The notes under the pieces: model-generated
The model's input: the letters and a program-made list of their open reading frames with translations, nothing else
The model's database searches: none
Told to the model about the DNA's origin: nothing
Made by a program: the position numbers and the translations under genes
In this document: piece after piece, positions 9,806 to 18,605 of the stretch
Layout of the letters: every line of letters starts with the position of its first letter
Position numbering within the stretch: position 1 is the first letter of the stretch
NCBI RefSeq assembly: GCF_013404085.1
Contig: NZ_JABFHO010000001.1
Coordinates: forward strand, 3,173,001 to 3,237,000
Direction: 5' to 3'
Origin: Winogradskyella helgolandensis
GTDB lineage: Bacteria > Bacteroidota > Bacteroidia > Flavobacteriales > Flavobacteriaceae
DNA: 64,000 bases

Positions 9806-10342
9806 ATGAAAAAAATAACCTCTTTATTATTTGCCCTTACCTTTATATTAACCTCTTGTACAGGAGATCAAGGCCCTCCTGGTTTTGATGGTGCACCAGG
9901 TATACCAGCAGATGAATATGCTGCTCAGTCATTTGAGGTATCGCCAATTAATTTTCAATACGATAACGATACAGGTCTTCAGGAAGTAATTGTAGCTTTG
10001 CCTTATGACTTACTAGATAGCGATGTTGTTTTAGTTTATAGATTAGATGAAGTAGTAACTATTGATGGACAAGACACTGATGCATGGTCGCCGCTTCCTC
10101 AAAACTTCTTTCTTAACGACACTGATATTATTCAATACGTATTTAATCATACTTTTGCTGATGTTAAATTGTTAATAGATGGAAACTTTAATCTTTCAAC
10201 TTTAGATGCTGGTTTTACTCAAAACCAAGTTTTTAGAATCGTTATTTTACCTGCAGATCCTGTTAATAGCCTTGATATTGATTTTACAAACTTAGACAGT
10301 GTCATAGAAGCATTTCATATAACAGAGTTTGAAACACTATAA
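9806..10342 (+). CDS. Lipoprotein with a short collagen-like segment
   Basis: Protein of 178 residues with a lipoprotein signal (MKKITSLLFALTFILTSC), cysteine at residue 18. Immediately after the cysteine comes a short Gly-X-Y stretch (GDQGPPGFDGAPG). This is followed by a compact beta-rich domain with VIVALPYDLLDSDVVLVYRL and AWSPLPQNFFLNDTDIIQYV. Small lipoproteins of this design are widespread in Flavobacteriaceae, but their function is not established. It is monocistronic, with its own terminator. The collagen-like run is too short to form a stable triple helix by itself and probably acts as a linker; that is inference. Confidence 0.75.
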   Translation: MKKITSLLFALTFILTSCTGDQGPPGFDGAPGIPADEYAAQSFEVSPINFQYDNDTGLQEVIVALPYDLLDSDVVLVYRLDEVVTIDGQDTDAWSPLPQNFFLNDTDIIQYVFNHTFADVKLLIDGNFNLSTLDAGFTQNQVFRIVILPADPVNSLDIDFTNLDSVIEAFHITEFETL

Positions 10343-10365
10343 ACTTACTTTCAAAGAAAAACACA

Positions 10366-10397
10366 AAGCCTGAAGATTCAATTTTCAGGCTTTTTTT
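10366..10397 (+). terminator. Terminator of the collagen-like lipoprotein gene
   Basis: Stem aagcctgaa (10366-10374) pairs with ttcaggctt (10384-10392), followed by a T-run. It separates the lipoprotein gene from the serine dehydratase gene. Confidence 0.85.
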
Positions 10398-10433
10398 ATT
10401 TCGGAAATTGACACCATTGAATTAACATCTACC

Positions 10434-10441
10434 TATATTTG
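10434..10441 (+). promoter_or_regulatory. Possible Bacteroidota -7 promoter element of the serine dehydratase gene
   Basis: TATATTTG matches the Bacteroidota -7 consensus TAnnTTTG and lies 25 bases before the ATG. A TTG at 10408-10410 is the nearest -33-like partner, but its spacing (23 bases) is longer than the usual 19-21, so the call is tentative. Confidence 0.4.
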
Positions 10442-10466
10442 TATTTAAACAAAAACGATTTCGTAA

Positions 10467-11891
10467 ATGGAGTGTATTTCAGTTTTCGACATGCTAAAAA
10501 TTGGTGTAGGCCCATCAAGTTCTCATACCTTGGGTCCTTGGCGAGCGGCAGAGCGTTGGATTAAAGAGTTAAAAGACAAAAAGCGTTTTGATAAGGTTGA
10601 AAAAATCACCGTAGACTTATTTGGCTCCTTATCTTTAACAGGCAAAGGACATGCCACAGATTTTGCTGTAATACTAGGTTTAACTGGTGCAGATCCTGAA
10701 CGCATGCCTATTGAAGATATTGATACCATTATTAATAAAGTAAAGACGGATTCCGTTTTAATGTTTAATAATGAACGTGAGATTCCTTTCGATTTTAAAT
10801 CTAATATCATTTTTAACCGAAAATCGCTACCATTTCATTCTAACGGAATGATTTTTACAGCGCTAATCAACGGCCGGAATTACAAATACACCTACTACTC
10901 TATTGGTGGCGGTTTTGTAGTGCAAGAAGAACGGAAAGTCTCTAAAGCAAACAAGATAATATTCTACTGTACTTTTCCCTATCCTGTCGCTTATGGGACA
11001 GAACTACTAAAATTTTGCGAGCAATTACGACTACCAATATCTGGAGTCGTTTTAGAAAATGAAAAATCGATAAGAGATGAATCTGAAATAGATTTTGAAT
11101 TAAAACGCATTTGGAATACGATGCTAGAATGCATGTATACAGGTTGCCATACCGAAGGTAATTTACCAGGTGGACTTAATGTAAGACGCCGTGCTTTTGA
11201 CATGCACAAAAATATAATTGGAGACAATACTTACGAAAACCCTCAAGAATGGCTAGAAACCATTAGAAAAACGGAAGTTAAATTTCGTCAGATTCTAAAA
11301 TGGGTAAGTTGTTTTGCTTTAGCAGTCAATGAAGTTAATGCCTCTTTAGGTCGTGTGGTAACCGCTCCTACGAACGGAAGTGCTGGCGTTATTCCATCGG
11401 TATTAATGTATTACTTAGTGATTGAAAATCATGAAGCGGATTTTGAACATATTAAAAAATTCCTTTTAGTGGCTAGTGAAATAGGAAGCATATTTAAAAA
11501 GAATGCCACTATTAGTGCTGCTATGGGAGGCTGCCAGGCCGAAATTGGAGTATCCTCTGCCATGGCAGCTGGTGCTTTAACCGAATTATTAGGAGGAACA
11601 CCAGAACAAGTTTTAGTGGCTGCAGAAATTGCTATGGAACATCACTTAGGTTTAACTTGTGATCCTATTGGTGGTTTAGTTCAAATACCGTGTATAGAAC
11701 GCAATTCTATGGGAGCCATTAAAGCGATTAATGCCGCTGAATTAGCTTTAGATACAGATCCCAAAAACGTAAAAGTCCCATTAGATAAAGTAGTTCAAAC
11801 CATGTGGGAAACCGCAAAGGATATGAGTTCTAAGTATAAGGAAACCTCTGAAGGTGGTTTGGCCGTCGGGGTTCATTTAACCGATTGTTAA
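10467..11891 (+). CDS. sdaA: L-serine dehydratase (L-serine ammonia-lyase), single-chain iron-sulfur type
   Basis: Protein of 474 residues that converts L-serine to pyruvate and ammonia using a [4Fe-4S] cluster. The beta domain begins with [20 protein letters not shown]. The catalytic alpha domain contains [20 protein letters not shown] and [10 protein letters not shown]. The three candidate cluster cysteines are residues 356, 398 and 409; the 42- and 11-residue spacings match those of the structurally known Legionella enzyme. The single-chain layout and length are typical. A gene for an SH3 protein starts four bases after the stop, so the two are probably co-transcribed. Confidence 0.97.
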   Translation: MECISVFDMLKIGVGPSSSHTLGPWRAAERWIKELKDKKRFDKVEKITVDLFGSLSLTGKGHATDFAVILGLTGADPERMPIEDIDTIINKVKTDSVLMFNNEREIPFDFKSNIIFNRKSLPFHSNGMIFTALINGRNYKYTYYSIGGGFVVQEERKVSKANKIIFYCTFPYPVAYGTELLKFCEQLRLPISGVVLENEKSIRDESEIDFELKRIWNTMLECMYTGCHTEGNLPGGLNVRRRAFDMHKNIIGDNTYENPQEWLETIRKTEVKFRQILKWVSCFALAVNEVNASLGRVVTAPTNGSAGVIPSVLMYYLVIENHEADFEHIKKFLLVASEIGSIFKKNATISAAMGGCQAEIGVSSAMAAGALTELLGGTPEQVLVAAEIAMEHHLGLTCDPIGGLVQIPCIERNSMGAIKAINAAELALDTDPKNVKVPLDKVVQTMWETAKDMSSKYKETSEGGLAVGVHLTDC

Positions 11892-11895
11892 CCTA

Positions 11896-13071
11896 ATGAA
11901 TTTAAAAATACTTTATATATGTCTTTTTGTTTCAACCGTGATTCAAGCTCAAAATCACCACTATTTAAACGCTGATACACGCCTTTATAATGAAGCTAAC
12001 GAAAGCGAAGGTTTCAAAGGATATTTTAAAGTCAATGCGCGTGTTGAAGTACTTTCTGCACAAACATCTGAATGGAGTTTTGTTAAAGCGGATAATGACA
12101 CTAAAGGTTATGTGCAATCAAAATACCTTTCCGACAAGCCCATTTCAAGTCAAAATACAGTAGACGACAGTGATAATCCCATTTTAAATGGCGACACCTA
12201 TTATGGTGGACATCATTTATTTGTGACTGTGGCCTCTCTAAGAGCAAGAGGAAAACCAAGTTTGTCTGGAGAAATTAGAGCCATCTTAACCATGGGTGAA
12301 GCTGTGCCAGTAAAATATATACCGATTGAAAAAGAGGCATGGGTAAATATATCTAACAACAGATACATTCAAAGAAAATATATTAATGAACGTCCAGATT
12401 ATGATGCTTTAGCATTGACTTACGCTAATATAGAAAAAGATAATTTTGATGAACGCCTGAAAATTGCTGAACGTTTAGTAGAGTTAGCTTGGAATAGTGG
12501 CTATGCCTATCTAAAATCTGCTTATCTTGTTTTACTCGATGTCGCTAAGGAAACTAATAATACAGCATTGATTACATCTACACAAATGTATTTGACTTTA
12601 GCTGATGGTTTAGAACATCCATTACCACATGAATCTGTTACCGAATTTATAGAAAATGCGAGTTTTAAAATAGAGGGTGTAAAAACCAACAAACAAATGA
12701 TAGACATAAATACTGTTATCGACACTTACGGGCAACCTTTAAAAATCGAAAGCATAAGTGATGAATGTGGAGTTTACTATAGTAGCACATTTTACTATTA
12801 TAAAAACATGATCTTAGCTGTTAACATTGAAGAAAACTTAGGAGAAATTGTGGACGTTATTTTAGATGAAAATAGCATCTTTATTCTGAACGAAAACTCT
12901 ATTTTAGATCATACTGTAACTGAAACTGAATTTTTAAAATTATACTCCAAGTACATAATAACTAGCATACAAAATCTTCATACATATACCATTTTAAATG
13001 CTTATGGAGGCTATAACATCAATTTTAAAAATGGTAAGATCTATAGCATTACGGTATTCAACCTTTGCTAA
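11896..13071 (+). CDS. Exported protein with two bacterial SH3-like domains
   Basis: Protein of 391 residues with a signal peptide (MNLKILYICLFVSTVIQAQ). Residues about 23-80 (ADTRLYNEANE ... VEVLSAQTSEWSFVKADNDT, KGYVQSKYLSD) and about 105-165 (VASLRARGKPSLSGEIRAIL ... WVNISNNRYIQRKYI) are SH3b-like repeats of the kind that bind peptidoglycan or other surface ligands. The remaining residues form an alpha-helical segment and a C-terminal beta-rich region of no recognised family. The gene follows the serine dehydratase gene by four bases and probably shares its mRNA; a functional link is not evident. Confidence 0.7.
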   Translation: MNLKILYICLFVSTVIQAQNHHYLNADTRLYNEANESEGFKGYFKVNARVEVLSAQTSEWSFVKADNDTKGYVQSKYLSDKPISSQNTVDDSDNPILNGDTYYGGHHLFVTVASLRARGKPSLSGEIRAILTMGEAVPVKYIPIEKEAWVNISNNRYIQRKYINERPDYDALALTYANIEKDNFDERLKIAERLVELAWNSGYAYLKSAYLVLLDVAKETNNTALITSTQMYLTLADGLEHPLPHESVTEFIENASFKIEGVKTNKQMIDINTVIDTYGQPLKIESISDECGVYYSSTFYYYKNMILAVNIEENLGEIVDVILDENSIFILNENSILDHTVTETEFLKLYSKYIITSIQNLHTYTILNAYGGYNINFKNGKIYSITVFNLC

Positions 13072-13311
13072 TTAATACAGTCGTCGCATCGCCTCCGATC
13101 TTCCAAACAAATGATTTCTCATTGGTCTTCAACTTAACTGAAAAGGATTACACCACAATGACTCATTTTTCTATCCTGCCAAAACTCAAATAGCAACCAA
13201 GTGGTTACAATGTAATGTTCGTTAAAATTACGGTTTTGATAGTATTTGTGTCATAGAATAATCAAAAGCTTAACAATTCTCATTATTTTTACATCAACTA
13301 ATAATAACACA

Positions 13312-14130
13312 ATGTCAGTAGCAAAAAAAGACTATAAAAGAATAACTGTAAAAAGCCTTATAGACATGAAATCTAGAGGTGAAAAAATATCCATGCTAAC
13401 AGCTTACGATTATACCATGGCTAAAATTGTGGATGGTGCTGGTATTGACGTCATTTTAGTGGGTGATTCTGCAAGTAATGTTATGGCAGGTCACGAAACC
13501 ACGTTACCCATTACATTAGATCAGATGATTTATCATGCCTCTTCTGTCGTGAGAGCTATAGACCGTTCATTAGTGGTGGTTGATTTACCTTTTGGAAGTT
13601 ACCAAAGCGATCCAAAAGAAGCCTTACGTTCTGCCATTAGAATCATGAAAGAATCTGGTGGACACGCAGTTAAAATGGAAGGCGGAAAAGAAGTCAAAGA
13701 ATCTATAAAGCGAATTTTACATGCCGGAATTCCTGTTATGGGACATTTAGGATTAACACCTCAATCCATTTATAAATTCGGAACTTATACGGTTAGAGCC
13801 AAAGAAGAACAAGAAGCAGAACAATTAAAGCACGACGCTTTGATGCTTGAAAAAGCAGGCTGTTTTGGCATTGTTTTAGAAAAAATTCCTGCAGCATTAG
13901 CGAAAGAAGTTGCCGAAAGCGTTTCTATTCCTGTAATCGGTATTGGTGCAGGCGCAGATGTAGATGGACAAGTTTTAGTTCTACACGATATGCTTGGTAT
14001 GACGCATGAGTTTAATCCACGTTTTTTACGTCGTTATATGAATCTTTATGAGGAAATGACAACTGCTATTGGTCAATATGTAGATGATGTTAAGTCTGAA
14101 GATTTTCCAAATGATGAGGAACAATATTAG
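13312..14130 (+). CDS. panB: 3-methyl-2-oxobutanoate hydroxymethyltransferase (PanB)
   Basis: From the ATG at 13312 the protein is 272 residues, the usual PanB length. It transfers a hydroxymethyl group from 5,10-methylene-tetrahydrofolate to 2-oxoisovalerate to give ketopantoate, the first committed step of pantothenate and CoA synthesis. Diagnostic segments are [58 protein letters not shown] and [20 protein letters not shown]. An upstream in-frame start at 13246 would add 22 residues not seen in the family, so 13312 is preferred. No other pan gene is nearby. The stop codon is immediately followed by the heptanucleotide repeat. Confidence 0.97.
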   Translation: MSVAKKDYKRITVKSLIDMKSRGEKISMLTAYDYTMAKIVDGAGIDVILVGDSASNVMAGHETTLPITLDQMIYHASSVVRAIDRSLVVVDLPFGSYQSDPKEALRSAIRIMKESGGHAVKMEGGKEVKESIKRILHAGIPVMGHLGLTPQSIYKFGTYTVRAKEEQEAEQLKHDALMLEKAGCFGIVLEKIPAALAKEVAESVSIPVIGIGAGADVDGQVLVLHDMLGMTHEFNPRFLRRYMNLYEEMTTAIGQYVDDVKSEDFPNDEEQY

Positions 14131-14206
14131 TAAGCAGTAAGCAGTAAGCAGTAAGCAGTAAGCAGTAAGCAGTAAGCAGTAAGCAGTAAGCAGTAAGCAG
14201 TAAGCA
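14131..14206 (+). repeat. Perfect heptanucleotide tandem repeat (TAAGCAG), 10 full copies plus 6 bases
   Basis: The array starts at the first base after the panB stop codon and is perfect for 76 bases. Because seven is not a multiple of three, every forward reading frame meets TAA within 21 bases, so it blocks read-through from panB. The minus strand is open through it, but the resulting frame (repeating LLTAYC) is not a gene. The array ends 21 bases before the GTG start of the pseudouridine synthase gene, so copy-number change would alter panB-rluA spacing. Confidence 0.97.
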
Positions 14207-14227
14207 AAATTAAATTTTCGTGTATAC

Positions 14228-14938
14228 GTGAGTAATAATTCTAAGAAAATCCTTTCCAACAAAAATAACCTTCAAGTTATCCACGAAGACAATCACATCA
14301 TCATTGTAAATAAAAGAGCTGGAGATATTGTACAAGGTGACAAAACAGGTGATAAACCGCTGAGTGAAGTGGTTAAGTCGTATCTAAAAGATAAATATAA
14401 TAAGGATGGTAATGTATATCTTGGTGTTGTACATCGCTTAGACCGACCAACCACAGGGATTGTTATGTTTGCAAAGACTAGTAAATCATTACCTCGACTT
14501 AATAAATTATTTGCAGAAAAAACAGCGAAAAAAACGTATTGGGCTTTAGTTAAAGAACAACCGCCAAAAACTGAAGACACATTAATTCATTGGCTTAAAA
14601 AGAATCCGAAAAATAATAAATCTACAGCATACATAAAGGAAGTCGAAAGTGGCAAAAAAGCTATTCTACATTATAAAGTCATCCAAAAACTTGATAACTT
14701 TTATTTACTTGAAATTGATTTAGAAACCGGAAGGCATCACCAAATTCGGGTGCAATTAGCATCCATAGGCTGTCCGATAAAAGGTGATTTAAAATATGGA
14801 TTTGACCGTAGTAATAAAGATGCCAGTATAAGTTTACATGCTAGAACCTTACGCTTTATCCATCCCGTTAAAAAAGAAGAGGTGTTTATTACAGCTCCAT
14901 TACCTAATGACCCACTTTGGAATGCTTGCAATATTTAA
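14228..14938 (+). CDS. RluA-family pseudouridine synthase
   Basis: Protein of 236 residues that isomerises uridine to pseudouridine in structured RNA. Diagnostic segments are IHEDNHIIIVNKRAGDIVQG, the catalytic VVHRLDRPTTGIVMFAKT with its conserved aspartate, and LETGRHHQIRVQLASIGCPI. There is no N-terminal S4 domain. The only suitable start after the last in-frame stop is GTG at 14228, directly downstream of the tandem repeat; an ATG start is absent. The gene converges on the histidine kinase gene, overlapping it by four bases. The RNA target cannot be assigned from sequence alone. Confidence 0.92.
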   Translation: MSNNSKKILSNKNNLQVIHEDNHIIIVNKRAGDIVQGDKTGDKPLSEVVKSYLKDKYNKDGNVYLGVVHRLDRPTTGIVMFAKTSKSLPRLNKLFAEKTAKKTYWALVKEQPPKTEDTLIHWLKKNPKNNKSTAYIKEVESGKKAILHYKVIQKLDNFYLLEIDLETGRHHQIRVQLASIGCPIKGDLKYGFDRSNKDASISLHARTLRFIHPVKKEEVFITAPLPNDPLWNACNI

Positions 14939-15738
14939 ATTGTTTTATACGGATATTCCAACGTAAGTGTCGTGCCTTTATGCTTTTGAGATTCTAGGTT
15001 ATAATTAGCACTTAACAGTTCTGCTCTTTTTTTCATGTTAATTAATCCAGAGCTTTTTGCTACAGATTCAATGTCGTAGCCGATACCATCATCTTCAATT
15101 TTTATTATTAATAATTGTTCTTGGTAAGCTAAAGTAACGTTTAGATGCTCAGCTTCAGCATACTTCAAGGTATTTGAAAAAAATTCTTGAAGAATCCTAA
15201 ATAAAATAATTTCATCTTTTCTATTCTCAAAATTTACCTTCTCACCTGTTATTGATAACGTAGAATCAATCAGTCCTGACTTATTTAAACGCGCCACTTC
15301 ATTTTTTAAGGTCGCCTCAAAACCTAAATTAAAAATGACGTCGCTATTTAGAGATTTAGATAGCGCTCTCACTTCTTCTAAAGAATCCTTTAAAGCCTTA
15401 GCTGCATTCTCTACACCAGATTTAGCTTCGCCACTAATACTGCTTGCAACGGCACTCATTTGCATTGTTGCCAAAACTAACATCTGTCCAACATTATCAT
15501 GCAATTCTCTACCGACATGTTTTAAAGTTTCTTCCTGAATTTCTTGTTGCGTCTTTAACAACTCTTCATCAAATTTTTGTTGTTGCTCAACATTTCTTAA
15601 TAAAAGCTGATTTTTACGTTTTTGGTAAAAGACAAAAAAGAGAATAACCAACGAACATATAATGATTAGTACAATAATCATATATATTATTAAATTCCGT
15701 TCTGCCTGAGTACTAATTACTGGGCCTTCGGCTTGCAA
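14935..15738 (-). CDS. Sensor histidine kinase, HisKA_3 (NarX/DesK-like) type
   Basis: Single TM helix (RNLIIYMIIVLIIICSLVIL), then a coiled coil and the dimerisation box HVGRELHDNVGQML with the phospho-accepting histidine. The HATPase domain shows the N-box (ILQEFFSNTLKYAEAEHL), G-box DDGIGYD and SSGLINMKKRAELL. There is almost no extracytoplasmic sensor domain. The start is uncertain: an ATG at 15822 would overlap the upstream gene by 106 bases; the TTG at 15738 chosen here leaves a 22-base overlap and a natural N-terminus; an ATG at 15681 would shave the TM helix. No response regulator is adjacent, so it is an orphan kinase, perhaps using the upstream membrane protein as sensor (inference). 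Confidence 0.85.
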   Translation of the reverse strand: MQAEGPVISTQAERNLIIYMIIVLIIICSLVILFFVFYQKRKNQLLLRNVEQQQKFDEELLKTQQEIQEETLKHVGRELHDNVGQMLVLATMQMSAVASSISGEAKSGVENAAKALKDSLEEVRALSKSLNSDVIFNLGFEATLKNEVARLNKSGLIDSTLSITGEKVNFENRKDEIILFRILQEFFSNTLKYAEAEHLNVTLAYQEQLLIIKIEDDGIGYDIESVAKSSGLINMKKRAELLSANYNLESQKHKGTTLTLEYPYKTI

Positions 15739-16418
15739 AATAGTAACGCAGCTGATAACGTTATATAAAGAAATATATTTAATGATAAGAAAATTTTCCA
15801 TTTTAAAAGTACAAAATCCCAATCGTCTTCTATATAGTATAATTCAAAAAACTCTAACGGGATAATTATTAGAATCCAAATAAAAAAAGTAGCATTAAAA
15901 TAAAAATACATGGATTTATAGAACAAAACTATTTTCTCCGATGCTAAGGTCTCAAAAAAGTAAATGATTATGGATAAAATCACGATCCATAAGCTCGAAA
16001 TGCTTATAAATTCATTGGAAATAAATAAATTTTCAAATTTAAATATGATATACAATACAACTTGTAACAGATAGATATAATATCCATATTTCAGAATTTG
16101 TTTTAACCGAACCGTTTTAACGATTTTATAATTAACAGAAAACATAAAACTAGATAAGCCAATCCACCAAAATAAAGTGTACCACCAATAATTACTTTCA
16201 ATCAAAGTACCTTCAATGAGATGGAAATAACCTATATCCTTTAAGTAACTTGGATAACCGCCAATTAAATCTACAAAAAATGCATACACTAAAAAATAAA
16301 TGATGTACTTAACTGGTGTGAATTTGTATGACTTATAAGTAATTACACCAACAATTGCGGCAAATAGCTCTACGAAAGAAGTAATTAAACTATAATTTTC
16401 TTTTAGAAAATCATCCAT
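15717..16418 (-). CDS. Multi-pass membrane protein upstream of the histidine kinase
   Basis: Protein of 233 residues with about six or seven hydrophobic helices (for example YIIYFLVYAFFVDLIGGYPS, YGYYIYLLQVVLYIIF, SLWIVILSIIIYFFETLA, FFIWILIIIPLEFFELYY) and a final helix ending LLFCKPKAQ. No family was recognised. Its 3' end overlaps the histidine kinase gene and the two share strand, so they are probably translationally coupled. A plausible reading is a separate membrane sensor for the kinase, but the sequence does not prove this. Confidence 0.65.
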   Translation of the reverse strand: MDDFLKENYSLITSFVELFAAIVGVITYKSYKFTPVKYIIYFLVYAFFVDLIGGYPSYLKDIGYFHLIEGTLIESNYWWYTLFWWIGLSSFMFSVNYKIVKTVRLKQILKYGYYIYLLQVVLYIIFKFENLFISNEFISISSLWIVILSIIIYFFETLASEKIVLFYKSMYFYFNATFFIWILIIIPLEFFELYYIEDDWDFVLLKWKIFLSLNIFLYITLSAALLFCKPKAQ

Positions 16419-16426
16419 AAAAAATA

Positions 16427-16939
16427 TTATTGAGGGTAATTGGCGCGTGGTGGCATGCCTTCATTGCCTGCATTTAAACCATCAGAATCCTCTAAGTCAT
16501 TCCCACCACCTTGCATAGATATAAAACTTCCTTCAGAAGTGTTCTTGTAGCCTGTAGGCACAAAAAGCAGTGTTGTTAAACCTTCTTCTTCTTTCGTATC
16601 CGGATGCGCACCTAAATACAAACGTAATCCATCTAATGTATTTCCATTTTCTTTAGCTTGCTGCTTAGCGTAGGCTAAATAATTCTCTATGTCTTCTAAT
16701 TTATACCAAGATGACCTGTTATCTCCTGTTTTAGAATCTTTAAATAACGAATCATTTATAATCTCATAACGCTCATTGTAAGCTTGGTCTAAAGTCTTAA
16801 TTTCCTCGGGTGTAATTATACCTGATGGTGGCTTAATTGTCGGTGGTTCTGTTGTCATATCTTGGTTATTGTTAAAATAATAATACATAGCTAGTGCTCC
16901 TAATAAAATCCCTAGAATAAGTGATCCGAATTTTTTCAT
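16427..16939 (-). CDS. Single-TM hypothetical protein
   Basis: Protein of 170 residues with an N-terminal membrane anchor (FGSLILGILLGALAMYYYF, residues 4-22) and a hydrophilic remainder containing SSWYKLEDIENYLAYAKQQA, LDGLRLYLGAHPD and LLFVPTGYKN. The LxLYLGAHPD-like segment looks like a compact alpha/beta fold, but I do not recognise the family. It sits eight bases upstream of the multi-pass membrane protein gene on the same strand, so it may be the first gene of a three-gene unit that includes the histidine kinase. Confidence 0.6.
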   Translation of the reverse strand: MKKFGSLILGILLGALAMYYYFNNNQDMTTEPPTIKPPSGIITPEEIKTLDQAYNERYEIINDSLFKDSKTGDNRSSWYKLEDIENYLAYAKQQAKENGNTLDGLRLYLGAHPDTKEEEGLTTLLFVPTGYKNTSEGSFISMQGGGNDLEDSDGLNAGNEGMPPRANYPQ

Positions 16940-17023
16940 GATAATTAGTTGATTTTGTTAATAGTGGCTGTAAATTATTACTTTTATCTAACATAAAAAA
17001 TTTATATCAAACGTTTTCACACT

Positions 17024-17875
17024 TTAGAAACCACTTCGTCTTAGTATTAGGTTATTACCAGTAGTTTTCTGACTAAGCGTATTGACCGATTTTTCAGTTA
17101 ATTGCAACACTCTAGGATAACCTCCAGTGGTTTGACAATCTCGCATTAAAACGATAAGTTGTCCTGATGGAGTTAGCTGCACCGTTCCTGGCAATACAGG
17201 AGATGTCAATATAGATTCTAAATCATTATGAACCAAAGGCTCTAGCTGATATGCCATACGATTGTTATATTTTGAAACTTGAAACGTACTACTAAAAAGT
17301 ATATTTTGCTGATATTTAGTGAGTTGATCAAACTCTGGACCTTTCATAACATCAAAAGTGTCCTCATCCAAATACAAGTTATCAAACTTTAGCTTTGCGT
17401 TTTTAGGAATTATAACATTTGAAGCATTACTGATTTCTAAATAGTCCCCTTTTTGAATTCGGAAGTTATCTGTTATCCCTTTTAGCATACTTCTACTACC
17501 TAGCGCCATTTCGGATAAAACACCGCCTTTTACAGCCAAATACGTTCTAAAACCATTAGTTAATTTTCCAAAAGTCAGCATATCATTCGAATTCACAATA
17601 ATAGATTTAAACATTACGATGGGTTTACCATTCAATTTAGGACGCATATTAGCACCAGTAACAGCTATCGTTGTGGCTTCTAAAAATAGTAAATTAGCAC
17701 CTGTCATTGTCATTTCCAAAACTGCAGCATCTCCATCATTTCCGAGAAGCGCATTTGCAAATTGACTAGAATAAGAATCCATAGCACCAGAACACGGAAC
17801 ACCATAATCCAAATATCCTAAACGACCTTGATCTTGAATCGTGGAATAGAACCCTGTTTTTAAAACCTTAATCAT
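17024..17875 (-). CDS. pxpC: 5-oxoprolinase subunit PxpC
   Basis: Protein of 283 residues, the biotin-dependent-carboxyltransferase-like (KipA/AHS2) subunit. The N-terminus GFYSTIQDQGRLGYLDYGVP and ANALLGNDGDAAVLEMTMTG are characteristic, as is the C-terminal MRDCQTTGGYPRVLQLTEK. With PxpA and PxpB it forms the ATP-dependent enzyme that opens 5-oxoproline (pyroglutamate) to glutamate. The gene overlaps pxpB by eight bases and is the last in the operon. The family also occurs in urea carboxylase systems, but adjacent pxpA favours 5-oxoprolinase. Confidence 0.93.
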   Translation of the reverse strand: MIKVLKTGFYSTIQDQGRLGYLDYGVPCSGAMDSYSSQFANALLGNDGDAAVLEMTMTGANLLFLEATTIAVTGANMRPKLNGKPIVMFKSIIVNSNDMLTFGKLTNGFRTYLAVKGGVLSEMALGSRSMLKGITDNFRIQKGDYLEISNASNVIIPKNAKLKFDNLYLDEDTFDVMKGPEFDQLTKYQQNILFSSTFQVSKYNNRMAYQLEPLVHNDLESILTSPVLPGTVQLTPSGQLIVLMRDCQTTGGYPRVLQLTEKSVNTLSQKTTGNNLILRRSGF

Positions 17876-18599
17876 GTAATACTAACGTTTTGAAATCGAA
17901 ATTTGAATTGTTGACTGCAGATTTAATGTTTTGAAATTCTGATTTTGAAACTGGATAAAATTTCACCTTATCTCCTGCATTGATAAAACATGGTGGATGT
18001 TGTTTAGGATTGAATAATTCGATAGGGGAATTTCCAATAATATGCCAACCACCTGGACTGTCTTGTGGATAGATTCCGGTTTGTTTTCCACCGATGCCTA
18101 CAGACCCTTTTTTTACATTGAGATTTGGTGTTGTTTTTCGATCTAAATGTAAGTCTACATTAAGTCCTCCTAAATATAAAAACCCAGGTAAAAACCCTAT
18201 GAAATACACTGTGTAAATCGTCTCGGAATGCAACCTCACAATAGCATCTTTTGAAAGGTTTTTTACTTTAGAAAAACCATCCAAATCCATTGCAAATTCT
18301 TCATCATAACAAACAGGTATTCTAAATGTTTTAGAATTTGTTTTTTTGACATCTCTTTGAATTGAATATAGTTTCTTTAAGTCCAAAATTCTATCATTGA
18401 TATTGTCAATAGTTATTATGTAAGTAATTAATATTGAGCTATATGAAGAAATCAATTGAACTGATTGTTTAGGACTATTATTTTCAATCACTTCTTTAAA
18501 AACTAAGACATCTTGGAGTATATTTTCATCAATATCCGCTGGCCATTCTATTAAAATTGAACGTTCATTGTATTGTGAAAACCGAAGCTTATAGCTCAT
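17868..18599 (-). CDS. pxpB: 5-oxoprolinase subunit PxpB
   Basis: Protein of 243 residues of the KipI/allophanate-hydrolase subunit 1 family. Diagnostic segments are VYFIGFLPGFLYLGGL, GSVGIGGKQTGIYPQDSPGG and WHIIGNSPIELFNP. Together with PxpA and PxpC it makes the prokaryotic 5-oxoprolinase; in Bacillus the homologue is also known as a kinase inhibitor. It lies six bases after pxpA and overlaps pxpC by eight bases, so the three are co-translated. Confidence 0.93.
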   Translation of the reverse strand: MSYKLRFSQYNERSILIEWPADIDENILQDVLVFKEVIENNSPKQSVQLISSYSSILITYIITIDNINDRILDLKKLYSIQRDVKKTNSKTFRIPVCYDEEFAMDLDGFSKVKNLSKDAIVRLHSETIYTVYFIGFLPGFLYLGGLNVDLHLDRKTTPNLNVKKGSVGIGGKQTGIYPQDSPGGWHIIGNSPIELFNPKQHPPCFINAGDKVKFYPVSKSEFQNIKSAVNNSNFDFKTLVLHD

Positions 18600-18605
18600 A
18601 ATTTT

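Noticed and set aside
14131..14206. Possible CRISPR-like array
   Set aside because: The repeat is a simple tandem array without spacers, and no cas gene is present.
14026..14262. Minus-strand 78-codon frame with repeated LLTAYCL units
   Set aside because: It is generated by the 7-bp tandem repeat on the opposite strand and overlaps panB; not a gene.
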